From positions 11,842,001-11,906,000 of the forward strand of contig QCXZ01000064.1 of NCBI GenBank assembly GCA_025024175.1: DNA of 64,000 bases. The letters are read 5' to 3'. Numbering within the stretch: the stretch's first letter is position 1; each line of letters opens with the position of its first letter. The notes beneath the pieces were generated by a model. It saw only the letters and a program-made list of their open reading frames with translations. It did no database searches and was not told the origin of the DNA. Shown piece after piece: positions 22,720-34,202 of the stretch. Both the position numbers and the translations under genes were made by a program. Source of the DNA: Rhyzopertha dominica (taxonomy: Eukaryota > Arthropoda > Insecta > Coleoptera > Bostrichidae).

Positions 22720-25080
22720 TACACCAACGTATATCTCCCATGTGGCCTTCCATCAAAAAGCCTGTTCCATAGGAACTCTTCTGATTCTTGTCTTGTCTTC
22801 TGGTAATTTTCTCCAGTCTTCTTACGTCCTCCATCATCTGTTCTTTCCATCTTACTTTTGGTCTTCCTCTGGGTCGATTTTCAGTAGGTGTAAATTCTGT
22901 TATATTCCAGTGGTTTCATCTTTTTTTTTCTCATTGTATCCCATTGTAATTTTTGCAGATTTAGAAATTTCACGTCCTCTTCTAATATTTCTTTCACTTC
23001 GTGGTTCATCAGACTTCTATATTCTTCTTCTGCTGTTTTCATTGGACCCTTAATTCTTCTTGTTATTTTCCTTTCAAGAATACTTAGTTTTTCTTCGTCT
23101 CCACTCATCCATGCACGTGGTTTCGACGGCATAAGTTATTACTAGTCTTATTAATGGGAATTATATATTTTCAATTTTGTGGCTGTAGATGTCTGTCCTT
23201 TAGCAATTTTTGGTGTTTGTCTGATTCCTGCTCTTATTCATTCAGTTGCCTCCTTGCTCCTGTCATTCTTGTTCACAAACTCCTAAATATTTTAAGTTGT
23301 CTGTCTTTTGGAAATAAATGTTCCTGTTTTGCACTTCTCCTTTCTTTAAACATCATTTCTCAAGACCTGCATAGCACCAGTTTTGTCTATATTTATTCTC
23401 AGGCCTCTCCTCTTTGCTTGTATGTCTAGCTAGGTTAGCGTTTGTTCCAAGCTTCTGTTCTCTTACCAGTATTGCAATGTCGTCTGTGTATGCAATAATT
23501 TATGCCATGCTATTTGAGAGCACAATACTGAAAAGCAGAGTGGACAATGCGTCACCTTGTCTTATTCCCCTTGCAATGCTAGTGGCGCTGGTGATTCCCT
23601 CCTCAGTTATTATAATTTTGGCCTGTGCATTTTGCATTGTCATCTGGGTTAGTCTAATGAGTTTGTTTGGAATTCCCATATCCCGCATGTCCTCGACTAG
23701 CTTTTTTCTAACTGTCGAATGCTTGTTTGAAGTCTATGAATAGTATGTACAAATCGATGTCGTGTCCATGGCATTTCTCTATTGTCTGGGTCATATGTAT
23801 TGCACCAATTGTCGACTTTCCTTTTTTGAGACCGTATTGATACTGTCCTAGCCGATCCTCTATACATATGCTGCTATTCTTTAAGCCTAATAATTGATCA
23901 GAATCTTGTAACAAGTATTTAGGAGCATTATTCCCCTATAGTTACTACATCTGTTGTGATCGTCTTTTTTTAATGGCGCTAGCAGTCCTTCATCCTATTC
24001 TCTTGGCATAGTCTCTTTTTCCCATATTCTTTGTGTCAGTAAATGTAGTTGATCCAGAAGTTCCTTACCCAAACATTTTGTCAGTCCATTGCTAATTTCA
24101 TCAGGGCTTCAGGCGCTCCTCAGTTTCATTTGGCTAACAGTTTTCTTTAGTTCTTCATATGTGGGCAGGTCTTCTTCGCTGTCTTGTCCTAAGTTTACAG
24201 CTCCCTCTTCTTGTTCGTCCAGTTCCTCTTCTTTATAAAATTTGTAAAGTGGTTCATCCATTCTTCTTTTTCTATTCTTGCCAATGGTTTTCTGTTTCCG
24301 CTCTGCTTACTTTTTGCCTCCTTTCTTTATATATTTTTCTAGCTGATGCTCCCCCTTCTCAATCACTCTGCCCAATTTTTTGCTTATGCTGCTTTTCGCA
24401 ATCATCGTCGAACCACTCCTTACTTGTAAGTTCCTTCTTTACCCCAAACTCTTTTTCTGCTGCTTTGACTTATCTTATTTTTTATCACATTCCAGTCGTC
24501 TTCGATGCTGCCACCGCGTGCTATTAATTTCTTTTGATCTGCTTCTTTAAACTTCTGTGTATTTCTTCCCGATTCATTCTTGTCAGATCCCATTTTCTTC
24601 TTCTTTGGCGTTTGAAATTTTTTGTGTTTTCTATTTTTAAGTTGGTTACTACGAAGCGAGGAGGTGGTAGTGGTCCGAATCTGCACATCACAATCTAGTA
24701 CCGGTTTTGTCTGGTATGACTGTGAACGGTTTCCTTTTCTGAAATTTGGGCATCACCGTGTCATCTTTACCAACTTTCGCATTGAAATTCCCTATCAGTA
24801 TAATTATGTCATTGTTGGGAACTGCTGCAACAAGTTCTTCTAATAAGTTTTCATAATACCTTTTCTCTAGTTTTGTTATTTACGATGAAAGCTGTGCCGT
24901 TTCTTCCTATTTTATCATACCCCGCATAGTATAATGCGAAGTTCGGCCTATCTATTCTCTCTTCTACTCTCTATCTGATCTCCTGTAATGCTGCTATTTC
25001 TATTTTTCTCTTCCTAATTTCATCCCCTCTATTTCTTCCACTTTTCCTGGTGCCACCATTATTGGTATATTCCATGCTCC
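22720..25080 (-). mobile_element. LINE retrotransposon with AP endonuclease and reverse transcriptase, decayed
   Basis: Minus strand, from about 25080: an endonuclease relic with NDIIILIGNFNAKVGKDDT (near 24780), the linker ARGGSIEDDWNVIKNKI (24470-24530), reverse transcriptase with QYQYGLKKGKSTIGAIHMTQ and LYILFIDFKQAFDS (23708-23860), GIPNKLIRLTQMTMQNAQAK and ARGIRQGDALSTLLF (23530-23688), then LSILERKITRRIKGP (23040-23090), and a tail with RRPRGRPKVRWKEQMMEDV near 22840. Stops and frameshifts throughout. Layout resembles RTE/Jockey-type elements; I cannot fix the clade. It lies between Wnt16 and Nup62. Confidence 0.8.
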
Positions 25081-25124
25081 GATTCGTACTATATAGTAAA
25101 AACATTAGTCTAAGCATTAGTAAA

Positions 25125-25235
25125 AAAAACATTGTTTAAAACAAATGTTTTAAAAATTTGTTTAGAAAAAAGTTTTAAACAGAAGCGTTGTTTTAAACAA
25201 GTTTAAAACATTGTTTTAAACATGTTGTTTTAATT
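25125..25235. repeat. Low-complexity quasi-palindromic AAACA/TGTTT tract
   Basis: Repeated acattgtttaaaacaaatg-like units that pair with one another in several registers. Confidence 0.6.
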
Positions 25236-25249
25236 AGCCAACCCTGTTA

Positions 25250-25690
25250 TTAACTTGCACAAAACACTACACTACCCTAAAACTGACGGCTAAGAACTGG
25301 GAGGAGTGATGCGACAGAGGTCGAATCTAACACATATGTATTTATTAGAGCTAAGTAAAATAAAGTAAGGGTTGACATTAAAACATGAAATATTGCGTAG
25401 AACAATAAAGAAGATGGTTACAATTATGACGATTCATGTAGTCCTGGAGAGCAATTCTTGGTCAGAAAGATGACTTCCTTCGAAGGCTGTCCTAAAAGTA
25501 TTTATAGGCAGTTATAGGGCAAATTGCCCATACGTCACTACGACCGTTCGATACAGATTTTGTTGAAACAACGCATCAGGCAAGGAAGTGTGATGAACAA
25601 AGGAATGCTTACATTTACATGAAAATGCTGCACTGTTACGTTAAAAAATGAAGTTTAAGGCGTTGTTACGAGATTACCTATTGTGAATAA
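25250..25690 (-). repeat. Possible solo LTR
   Basis: On the minus strand the block has a TATA-like cctataaatac, then about 170 bases later an aataaa, and CpG-bearing sequence between, which is the usual LTR layout. I could not define TG...CA ends or a target duplication, so this is a suggestion only. Confidence 0.3.
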
Positions 25691-26399
25691 CAAAAGTGAA
25701 TTTGGAAAAATATTTGCTTTTTGGCAATATCTCAATATCTCCTGTTTGGTGCTTTGTAGTTCTGTGTGCAAGTCTTCGAGGTCGTTCTGTAAGCCTTGGA
25801 ACATCCTTCTTTATTTCTTCCATGTTGTGTTCTTTTTACATTCTTTGTTCTTTTTATATCATCTTATCCAGAACGAAATACGTACCTAATAATCACCATT
25901 CAATAGGAGGACGTGACATAGGAATATATGTATGTAATATTTTGCTAAAGACATTGTTTAAACAATGTTAATGTTAATGTTAACATTGGATTGTGGGGAA
26001 CTTAGGTTGCTTATTTGAGCAGACCAAATAAATGTGTGGTATTATACGGTAATTTTATATTTATGGGGATAAACTGAATAGTTAATATTTGTGGTTGTAT
26101 ACCTTAAAATAAAAGTAAAACCTAACCTTTAACCAGTAAAAAAGAAATTGTGTCACATTTTGCTTGACTTATTAAAAAATTATATACTTAACATGGGGCG
26201 CCACCTATCAGCAATCCGTTAAAGCTTGAATTTGTCGGCAAAAACAGGGACGCTTCAGAATCGTTTGTTAGACATCCGTAGTGGAGGTATTCGTACATAG
26301 GTCATAGGTCCCACAAATCGAATGATGCAGTTTTATCCTGGCAGTAACTGAAAACTGACTGTCAGTTTTATATTCAAGTAGTAACGCTCCTACCCTGGT

Positions 26400-26640
26400 G
26401 TGTGCTGTGTGCATTTCTGAACGCACCCTAGAGAGTAGAGACGCCAGTGGCGCGGCGCGGACGTATAATGTGTCAGTTCTCTACTTGTCAACATGTCGTC
26501 ATTCATGTTAACTGTCAATGTCAACGTCAACTAGGCAATTGTTTGGAATTTCAGAATTCAGAAACCGAATTCGTTAAGCAAAAATTTAAATTACGATTTA
26601 CGAACAGTTTAAGTTTAAAGCACTTTAGGTAGATTTAAAA
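26400..26640 (+). promoter_or_regulatory. Nup62 5' flank and untranslated leader
   Basis: The stretch just upstream of the Nup62 ATG has a short GC-rich patch (gccagtggcgcggcgcggacg at about 26440-26460) and no TATA box at a fixed distance, as expected for a housekeeping gene. Transcription start not determinable. Confidence 0.35.
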
Positions 26641-26710
26641 ATGTCATTTTCATTCGGAACACCTAAAACAGTCAGTGGGTTTACGTTGCCAACTGCCACT
26701 ACAGCAAACA
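26641..26710 (+). CDS. Nup62: Nup62 exon 1 (start)
   Basis: ATG at 26641. Encodes MSFSFGTPKTVSGFTLP and more up to a split codon. Donor gtgagt at 26711, phase 1. Contains the first FG motif. Confidence 0.92.
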
Positions 26711-29700
26711 GTGAGTTGTCGGCCTAATGGTGCAGGTTAAGGTTGTTGATATGTTCTAATTACAGCCACCACACCAACTCTGCAGTTTTCAAGTGGTTCA
26801 GGAGACACCGGAGTGCAAAACAAACCAGCTGGCTTATCTCTTTTTTCTACACCATCATCAGTGGCCACAACAGGTGGTGGACTTTCGTTCTTGCCCACAC
26901 CACCTAAAACAACTCCAGCTACTACTCTTTCTTTTGGCACACCTGTCTCTGCCAGTGGTGGTTTGTCTTTTGGTGTGCCTGCATCAAGTGCTGCTGCTTT
27001 ATCGTTTGGTACACCTGTGTCAACGGTAGGTTTACAAGATATACTTTTAGTATTAATTTCTTCATTCTGATACCGAGGTTTCATTTCGTACTTTTTTTTT
27101 TAATTCCAAAATATCTTGTATCATGGTAAAGAAATACAAAATTGTAGGTAACGGAAATTCCAAGTAGTCTTCTTTAAATTTTTAGAAGGATGCAAAAGTG
27201 CATCTAATGGAAAGGCTTTTCCAATATCACTCAATGAAAAAAAATTCTTGGAATGTATAGTAATTCAAAGAACTGTTTTGGTCATTATTCAGATTACAGC
27301 ATTCAATTTAATACTCTATTACTACTCATCATTATTGTTCTTTCCTATGGAAAAGACCACTTTTACTGATATGGGTGCTTATACTTAGTCCTGTGTTACA
27401 ATATGTAGTGTTGTATGTTCGCTTCCTACATGTAGCAGTTTTGAACGTCCCCACACACAACCTTGCCATACATGGGTTGGGATATTTAAACTACTCGTAG
27501 GGGGGAGTATGCAGCACCACTCAACCTTCGAAGAACGCCATACATAGTAAAATAGTCCGAAACGTAAACGCCCATTTTTCGAAAAATGGTAATTTCTACA
27601 ACCTAAAATTACTTCAGTGTGATATAAAATATGATACTTCAAATGACTTTTAAAAAATTATCTCAAATTTTGCAAGTGGCATATTCTCCATAATTACTGC
27701 TGTAACATGTAGGTACCTAATGCAGTAGTGCAGCATGTGGATAATGAATGCACAAAATTCATATACTGATTCGCCTGTCCATCTTTTTTACAAAATTGGT
27801 GTATAACTGCCTGTTCTATATATAGGAATAATTAATTTAGGCTTAAATTTGAGTTTGCTGTACAAGCCTACAGCTACATATATCTTTTTTTTTCTTCGCA
27901 GTCAAAGTTGTTTGTTGAGGTTATTTTTGAAAACAAAATATTACCTATTCGAAAACCAATAACATTCAGAAATGAATAAAATCCGTAAATGAATAAAGTT
28001 CAAAATCTAAGAAATTTATTCAGTGCAATACTATTTGTTCGAAATAAAACGGATAATATATATTTCTTCATTTTTTAATATTATTCGGGAAAATTTTGAA
28101 CGCATATTCGTTCAACTATAATCGAATAATGAATATATTCGATACGAATAGACAGCACTAGTATTAACTGCACTGATACATAAAATTAGGATGTAAAGAA
28201 TTGAACATTTTTTTCTGGCATTTTACACAACAAAATCTGAAAAAATTGCATTATTCTCAGAAAGAACCTTGCAACTGATTTTCTAAATTCTTAAAGCTCT
28301 GTCATGAATTCATTAACTATTTGAAGGTCTTAATAACGACTGAATTTACAATATATTGTTATTTATAAACTTACATCTAAGACCCATTTTTTATACTCTT
28401 CATATATTACTTCCATATCATACGAGTCCTGTGCTAGTATCACCTAGTCATCAGCAAAGCTTAAAGTAAATAGATGTAGCTCATTAATGCATACCTTATT
28501 TGGCTGCAGGATTGTTCAACCTCTTCAGAGCTATGCCAACATATACAGGGTCCACCACCTAAAACTCCCTATTTATTTTTTTGAGTGGAACCTTAAATGA
28601 TATGCCAAATGGAAGGTTTTTTAAACTCTTTAAAAATGACATAGTGGGTCTTAAAAAAAATTTCAGGTGATGATATTTCACAAACAAATTCATTTTTATA
28701 AATACTGTTTTTATTTTCAATGGATTTCAAATGTGATTTTTTTTGTTATTAATTAAGTACACAATAATTTGTTATTATGTTTATTCTTTTTTTATCGTTA
28801 TTTTTACTTTTATTAGATTATTAAAAAATTTGCGAAATTTTAAGTTATAAGGTAGTGAACAGAATTGAGTGACAATGAGTTTTTCTTGTTTTTCATTAAT
28901 AAGGAGTAAAAATAAGACATACATGGTAATGACAAATTGAAGAAGACAAAAGTTGGCATCCAACTATGAAGTAATATTTATTATATGAGGTAAGTTAAAA
29001 AAATATTTACAAAATTTAACTTTATTTGTGAAATATCTCATTGCAAATATTTTTTTGGACATCCGCTGTGTTACTTTTAGACCCAGTTGCACAAAAACGG
29101 ATCAGTTTGATCATGGTGTTAACCTCGGATCAAACCATGGCAACATGAATTTGAACATTTAAAGTTCGTTGTTACCATGATTTGATCCGAAGTTAACACT
29201 GTGATAAAATTGGTCCGTGTTTGTGCAAACGGCCCTTAGAGTTTAAAAAGACCTTTGACCTCTGACCATTTGACATGTCACTTAAGGTTGTACGTAAGAA
29301 AATACAAACCTGGGGAGTTTTAGGTTCTGGACCGTGTATATTAAACAATTAATGTTGTATTTATTTTATTACAGAACTATTATTTTTAGAAGTTAATAAA
29401 CTATTTCACTGTCATATTTTTTTTGGTGAGACTAATCTGTTCTACCATGTTTTCTCATGCATTTATTTGAAACTAATCTGAAAATTTCAGTCCACAGCTC
29501 CAACTTTATCATTTGGTGCCCCTGCTACAACTACTACGGGTTTGTCTTTTGGTGCACCGACAACGACCATTGCAACTTTGTCTTTCGGCACCCCAGCCTC
29601 AAGTGCACCTACTTTATCGTTTGGTACGCCCTCGTCAACATCTGCAACTTTGAGTTTTGGCACACCTACTGCCACAGCAACCACCTTCAGTTTGGGAAGC

Positions 29701-32700
29701 ACTAGTAAGTTACTGACTAATGTTAATAGACTTAATAATTATCCAGTTTAAGTAAATTTCAATTTTTGACATGCTGAGCATTATTGAGAATAAGATTTAT
29801 GAAACTGCTTGGATTATTAAACAGAAAATGTACCATCGCCTGAACCAAGGACTGGTATACAAACCAATTTTTATATTATGATCCTCAAATCTAGTACTTT
29901 CTAGCCACAAAAGGTAGGAAGAATAAAAAAATTGCTAGTATACCTGCCGTTTCGATACCCGTCTATACTTTTTAATATTAATAATGGGAGTGTCTACCCG
30001 ACCGTCGGACGGCCGTTTATCGTGTGTAAATTGGCCGTCGGACAGTTAAATACCGCTAGTTATTTGACCGGCCGGCGCGGCAGGCGTATGCAAATGTCAG
30101 AACAAACATAAAGCCTTATCTTAAGGGATTACATTAATAAACTTTCTGCATACCCACATACATACCTCAATGAAAATGTAATAAAAAAATAAAAATAAAT
30201 ATTTTTATTAATCTTTTAAATATAAAGATGTAGAAAATGATACAAAAAGAAACATAAAATCTAAAGATTACATACTATCTTATTTCTAGGATGTACATCC
30301 TAGAAACAAAGACATCAAATATAGAATTGAACACTAATACCGAATACTAACTGCAATTAGGGCAAATAAAAATTAGCGAAATCGTTTTTATTATCAATGC
30401 AATCTAAATGACACTAATTTAAACAGCGGTCACACACCTGATTGTGGCCATGTCAGACACTGCTATATTGCACTGTCAACATACCGACCTTCCATTTTTA
30501 GACACAATATAAGTATTTAATTGTTTTTATTTCATTACATTTGATTACATATAGATTTATTTCTGTAAGTTTAACATCCATATAACATATCCTTTATGTC
30601 ATATTTGTGAGAAATTTCTTTTTGTAAATATCTTCTCGTAATTTAACAATCCACTTCAGAATTATACCTATTCTGTCCTGTTTTTTTTCTTGAGTTTGTT
30701 AAAAGGTACAGCCTCATGTCTCTTCATTTTCCTTTTAGATGGTAGACTAATGGCGGTACGATCATTGCCACAAGGTCGGCCTCTCTTTTTATAAACCGGT
30801 GGAATTTTAATGTTGTTCAAATCAATTTCGTTTGGTGAAACTATTTCGTCAGTCTCATTTGCAGCTTAGCAGCTTTCTCAATCACATAACCTTCAAGCTC
30901 AGTATTATGAAAATTCAGGTTGTTTTTTTTAGTGCCTAAATTTTGAAAATGCTTACCTTGAAAATTTTGTATTTTATTTGGAGTGACAGCGCCTTGATCT
31001 CCACTTTTCACATATACCATGTGTGAATGTGAAGACTTTATTCTAAAAATTGCATTTTCATTTTGCATACGCCTGCCGCGCCGGCGTGGTATTTAACTGT
31101 CCGACCAAGCGAATTGCGCAGAATATACAACCGTCCAACGGTCGGGTAGACACTCCCATTAATAATATAGTTTATTGGATATACCCTACAATATGTATTT
31201 AAATGCTCCTGGAATCAGCATGGCTGATTTTCACCCAGGCCGACTATAGAAAATACAATTACATTTAGAATAAAGCATATCAATGGAATAATTATCCCAG
31301 CCACAAATAAGTAAAAGGGTTGCAGGTAAGTAAGTCATGGGAAAATATGAAAGCATTACAAATGCATCCTAGCCTTTTTCTTGTATCTCTCTCCCATATG
31401 ACAATTTTCTTCTTGTAACTATAACATATAGTCTTTTCCTTAACTTAGATTTTTACTGCAGAGTAATGAAAGCTATGTTTTGGCACAGACTTGTATTCTA
31501 AATTGAGTAAATATGTCATGACATTGTGCTCTCAATTGGAAAAGTTCATATAATTAGGATGGTTCTTTAGTAGTTACAATATTATTTATTTATTTATTTA
31601 GATACAACATCCAACAGCCGAAATCAGCATCATATTTAGCTTGGAATAATTGTTTTATGGTAGAGAATGAAATTACCATTACATAAATAAAATGTGGCTG
31701 TAAAATGTCACAAAATTATTTTTATTAAAAAAAAANTTGATAGTAAATGAATATTTGCTATAACTATTTCTATATGGTGTCGTTTACACAAATGGGTTAG
31801 TTGAATTTCAAATAATATATAGGAAGATTCAGTGTTGAAAAATAGTTTTTATATAAGAATTTAAAATTAGGCATGGTACCTGACTGCAGAAATGAAAAAT
31901 AAATATCACTGGTTGTTTAAACGGTAGGTGTCATTCACACTGTTTGTTGTGACTAGAAATTGGTTTGCATACCCGAAACACTACTTGATACATTTTCAAA
32001 GAAGGTGATACCATTGACATATAAATTAATTAGAGGCACTATGACTAAGAGAAAAAATTAGCTATGCTTGAGTCATATTAATTTTGACCATAGGTCAAGG
32101 CTTACAACTGCAGGGTTCATCTAAGTGTATTTGAATTTAGTTTGTAAATTGGACAAGAGATTTCTGACTTACACATCAGTTGCCATTTAATTAAATAATT
32201 ATTTTATATTAAATGGTTATTATGTCTCTATTTCACTGCTTTATATTTGTAGCAGCTACCAGTGCTTCATCAACACCACAATTTGGCTTAGGAAGTACTT
32301 TAAGTACATCTACTGCAGCAACAAGTGCTGCACCAGCATTAAGTACAGGCTTAAGCTTTGGAACACCTACGACAACATCAACAACTTCACTTAGCTTTTC
32401 TGTTGCTTCAATTACATCTAGTGCTACTACAGGTCCTAGTTTTAGTTTGGGCACTTCAACAGCATCTGCCCCTACATCTGCTCCCTCTTTGACATTTGGG
32501 ACACTAACAGGAGCAACAGCTAGTGGAACTAGCACTTCACTGTAAGTTCATCTTCATTAATATATTTTTGAATGATCACAAATGATAAAGTAAACACATG
32601 TCTAAAAGTTAGGGATTTTGTAAATGCATACACAAATTCAATTTTAATAACTTTCTTGAAAAATTAAATTTTTACAAAATGAAAGGTAAACGAAGCTTTA

Positions 32701-33667
32701 TAAAATGTAGTAATGAAAAATGTCCCTTATTTCTAGTTTATAATTTATTTATTCTATTCTTGAGTGTTATTTAGCTATAATGGATCAATATGAATAAAAA
32801 ATTAGATTGTTACATACGACATAATTTGCACAAGTACTGGTTTCCTATAGCATGCTAAGTAGCTGTTAAAAATTTTCCTATGTTGCATATTTTCAGAACT
32901 AGTGCAACTACTACTGCGCAATCTACTTTACCCACAACTGGTTCGCTCACATTTGCGCAATTAGAAGACTCCATCAACAAATGGACTATCGATCTAGAAG
33001 ACCAAGCCAAGATATTCATTAACCAAGCGAAACAGTTGAATGCTTGGGATCGTCTTTTAATTTCTAATGGTGAAAAGGTAGCTGTAAAGCTTTTCATAAA
33101 CAACATATTTGTGACAGTATCTTTTTAGATTTTAACACTGAATAGTGGCCTTGAAAGGGTGAAGCAGCAGCAACAGCAGTTGGACCAGGAGCTGGATTTT
33201 GTTTTGGCCCAACAGAAGGAATTGGAAGACCTCATTGTTCCCTTGGAGCAAGAATTGTCTGAAGTTCCAGTACATGATCAGGATAGAAATAACATGTAAG
33301 CTTACTTGTCCATATACATATATGCTTGGTAACTTTAATGTTTTTTTTTCAGCTATCAGATGGCAGAAAATTTAGACTCTCAATTAAAACAAATGTCTGA
33401 TGACCTTAAAGAAGTCATAGATCACTTAAATGAGGCAACAAAAACCCAAGAGCTGCAAGATCCTGTAAGGGACTGTTTTGTTGTATGTATCAGTTAAATA
33501 CACATAATGTTTTTCTTTTTTAGATAACCCAGATTTCGAGGATATTAAATGCACATATGAACTCATTGCAGTGGATTGATACCAACACACAACAAATAAG
33601 TGAGCAACTGGAACGCCTTTCCAAAATGCAGGAAATTAATAAAAGGAACCAGTCATTTAATATCTAA
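26641..33667 (+). CDS. Nup62: Nuclear pore glycoprotein p62 (FG nucleoporin), complete
   Basis: Central-channel FG nucleoporin, which partners Nup58 and Nup54. Eight exons: 26641-26710, 26766-27025, 29491-29704, 32253-32541, 32897-33077, 33129-33295, 33353-33464 and 33524-33667. Every border is GT-AG, phases agree, and they total 478 codons plus TAA. Residues 1 to about 280 are low-complexity Ser/Thr/Ala/Pro with about twelve FG motifs, mostly LSFGTP, LSFGAP or LSFGVP. From about residue 280 comes the Nsp1/Nup62 C-terminal coiled coil, with FAQLEDSINKWTIDLEDQ and LNAWDRLLISNGEK, then glutamine-rich heptads. The length fits between the fly (about 390) and human (522) proteins. An in-frame TAG at 26626-26628 and the context aaaaATGtc support the start. 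Intron 2 carries nested MITEs and intron 3 a Mutator-like element. Confidence 0.96.
26766..27025 (+). CDS. Nup62: Nup62 exon 2 (FG repeats)
   Basis: Acceptor attacag ends at 26765; donor gtaggt at 27026, phase 0. Codes for Ser/Thr/Pro-rich sequence with LSFGTPVSAS, LSFGVPASS and LSFGTPVST. Confidence 0.94.
28543..29339. mobile_element. Nonautonomous DNA transposon with about 100-bp inverted ends, Nup62 intron 2
   Basis: Left end atacagggtccaccacctaa continues aactccc; the right end, read in reverse, is atacacggtccagaaccta continuing aaactcccc. Similarity runs about 100 bp inward (ggaaccttaaatga...tgccaaatgg against the reverse of the right end). TA-like flanks. About 0.8 kb including a nested MITE. 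Confidence 0.68.
29080..29235. mobile_element. PIF/Harbinger-like MITE nested in the 28543-29339 element
   Basis: 156 bp, almost entirely inverted repeat: gacccagttgcac...cggatca at the left, tggtccgtgtttgtgcaaac at the right. Flanked by TTA (29077-29079 and 29236-29238), the duplication typical of PIF/Harbinger elements. Confidence 0.65.
29491..29704 (+). CDS. Nup62: Nup62 exon 3 (FG repeats)
   Basis: Acceptor aaatttcag ends at 29490; donor gtaagt at 29705, phase 1. Five regularly spaced LSFG(A/T)P repeats. The reverse strand is also open through these repeats, a codon-bias artefact. Confidence 0.94.
29986..31157 (-). mobile_element. Mutator-like element with 9-bp target duplication, Nup62 intron 3
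   Basis: 1172 bp. Both ends read GGGAGTGTCTACCCGACCGT inward, and imperfect similarity continues for about 100 bp to a shared GGCGCGGCAGGCGTATGC. The flanks are identical: attaataat at 29977-29985 and 31158-31166. Nine-bp duplications and long inverted ends fit Mutator-like elements. On the minus strand a decayed frame (31068 to about 30690) contains YKKRGRPCGNDRTAISLPSK, close to the GRPKG...TVIGLP motif I associate with MULE/SWIM-type transposases. Most of the transposase is missing, so it is an internally deleted copy. Confidence 0.8.
32253..32541 (+). CDS. Nup62: Nup62 exon 4 (end of FG region), NAGNAG acceptor
   Basis: The acceptor reads ttgTAGCAG, so the exon can start at 32253 or 32256; both keep the frame and differ by one alanine. 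Donor gtaagt at 32542, phase 2. Includes FGLGS, LSFGTPTTT and LTFGTL motifs in a Ser/Thr-rich linker. Confidence 0.93.
32897..33077 (+). CDS. Nup62: Nup62 exon 5 (start of coiled-coil domain)
   Basis: Acceptor attttcag ends at 32896; donor gtagct at 33078, phase 0. Carries the family-defining LEDSINKWTIDLEDQ and AKQLNAWDRLLISNGEK stretches. Confidence 0.96.
33129..33295 (+). CDS. Nup62: Nup62 exon 6 (coiled coil)
   Basis: Acceptor cttttag ends at 33128; donor gtaagc at 33296, phase 2. Short 51-bp intron before it. Encodes ERVKQQQQQLDQELDF and further Gln/Glu/Leu heptads ending near VPVHDQDRNN. Confidence 0.95.
33353..33464 (+). CDS. Nup62: Nup62 exon 7 (coiled coil)
   Basis: Acceptor ttttttcag ends at 33352; donor gtaagg at 33465, phase 0. 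Encodes YQMAENLDSQLKQMSDDLK and following acidic helix. Confidence 0.95.
33524..33667 (+). CDS. Nup62: Nup62 exon 8 (C terminus)
   Basis: Acceptor ctttttag ends at 33523; TAA at 33665-33667. Encodes ILNAHMNSLQWIDTNTQQI and a final amphipathic helix ending RNQSFNI. Confidence 0.95.
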   Translation: MTQISRILNAHMNSLQWIDTNTQQISEQLERLSKMQEINKRNQSFNI

Positions 33668-33715
33668 TTATGCTATAATAGTTGTATATGCAACAGAACT
33701 TGTTTCTTTTTATAC

Positions 33716-33721
33716 AATAAA
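33716..33721 (+). terminator. Polyadenylation signal of Nup62
   Basis: AATAAA 49 bases after the Nup62 stop, followed by a T-rich stretch. Confidence 0.75.
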
Positions 33722-34202
33722 ATAATTTCATTGTCTTATTCATTTTTCTTCATTCACTGTTTTATGAGGTATTTAAAAAGAATTTGTTGTTGTCAACAAT
33801 CTTAGATACATTTGTGCTCTAAGAAATGACTGCGTTGCATAACATATCTATTTTTCTGTAGGATTATTAGATTTCAAAATTTAGCACAGTTTATAATCGT
33901 AACTTTTAGTGTTACTAATGTTAATATAAGCTTGTTTCAAAAATCTAAAATTCACATTTTTTTTTACTTCATATTTCAACCTTGTACTTTGGATATTATT
34001 TTTAACGGAACAATATTCAAGGAACTGAAATATGTATGGTCAAGTAGTATTCATTGCGGTTGATTTGTTTTATTTCATTACAGTAACAAAAATACAATTG
34101 CTATGTTTTTGAGATTTTAAATTTCATATTGCAATAGTCCCAGAAGGATTTGAAATACCTGCTAAGCTATGGTGTAGAAAACAAAACATTTGTTGGGTAC
34201 AT

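Noticed and set aside
23154..23743. Long + strand frames between Wnt16 and Nup62
   Set aside because: Antisense of the LINE reverse transcriptase on the minus strand.
26737..27084. Open frame on the minus strand across Nup62 exon 2 (and similar ones at 29487-29702 and 32233-32535)
   Set aside because: They are mirror images of Ser/Thr/Gly/Phe-rich FG-repeat codons; the + strand has splice sites, phases and a known protein.
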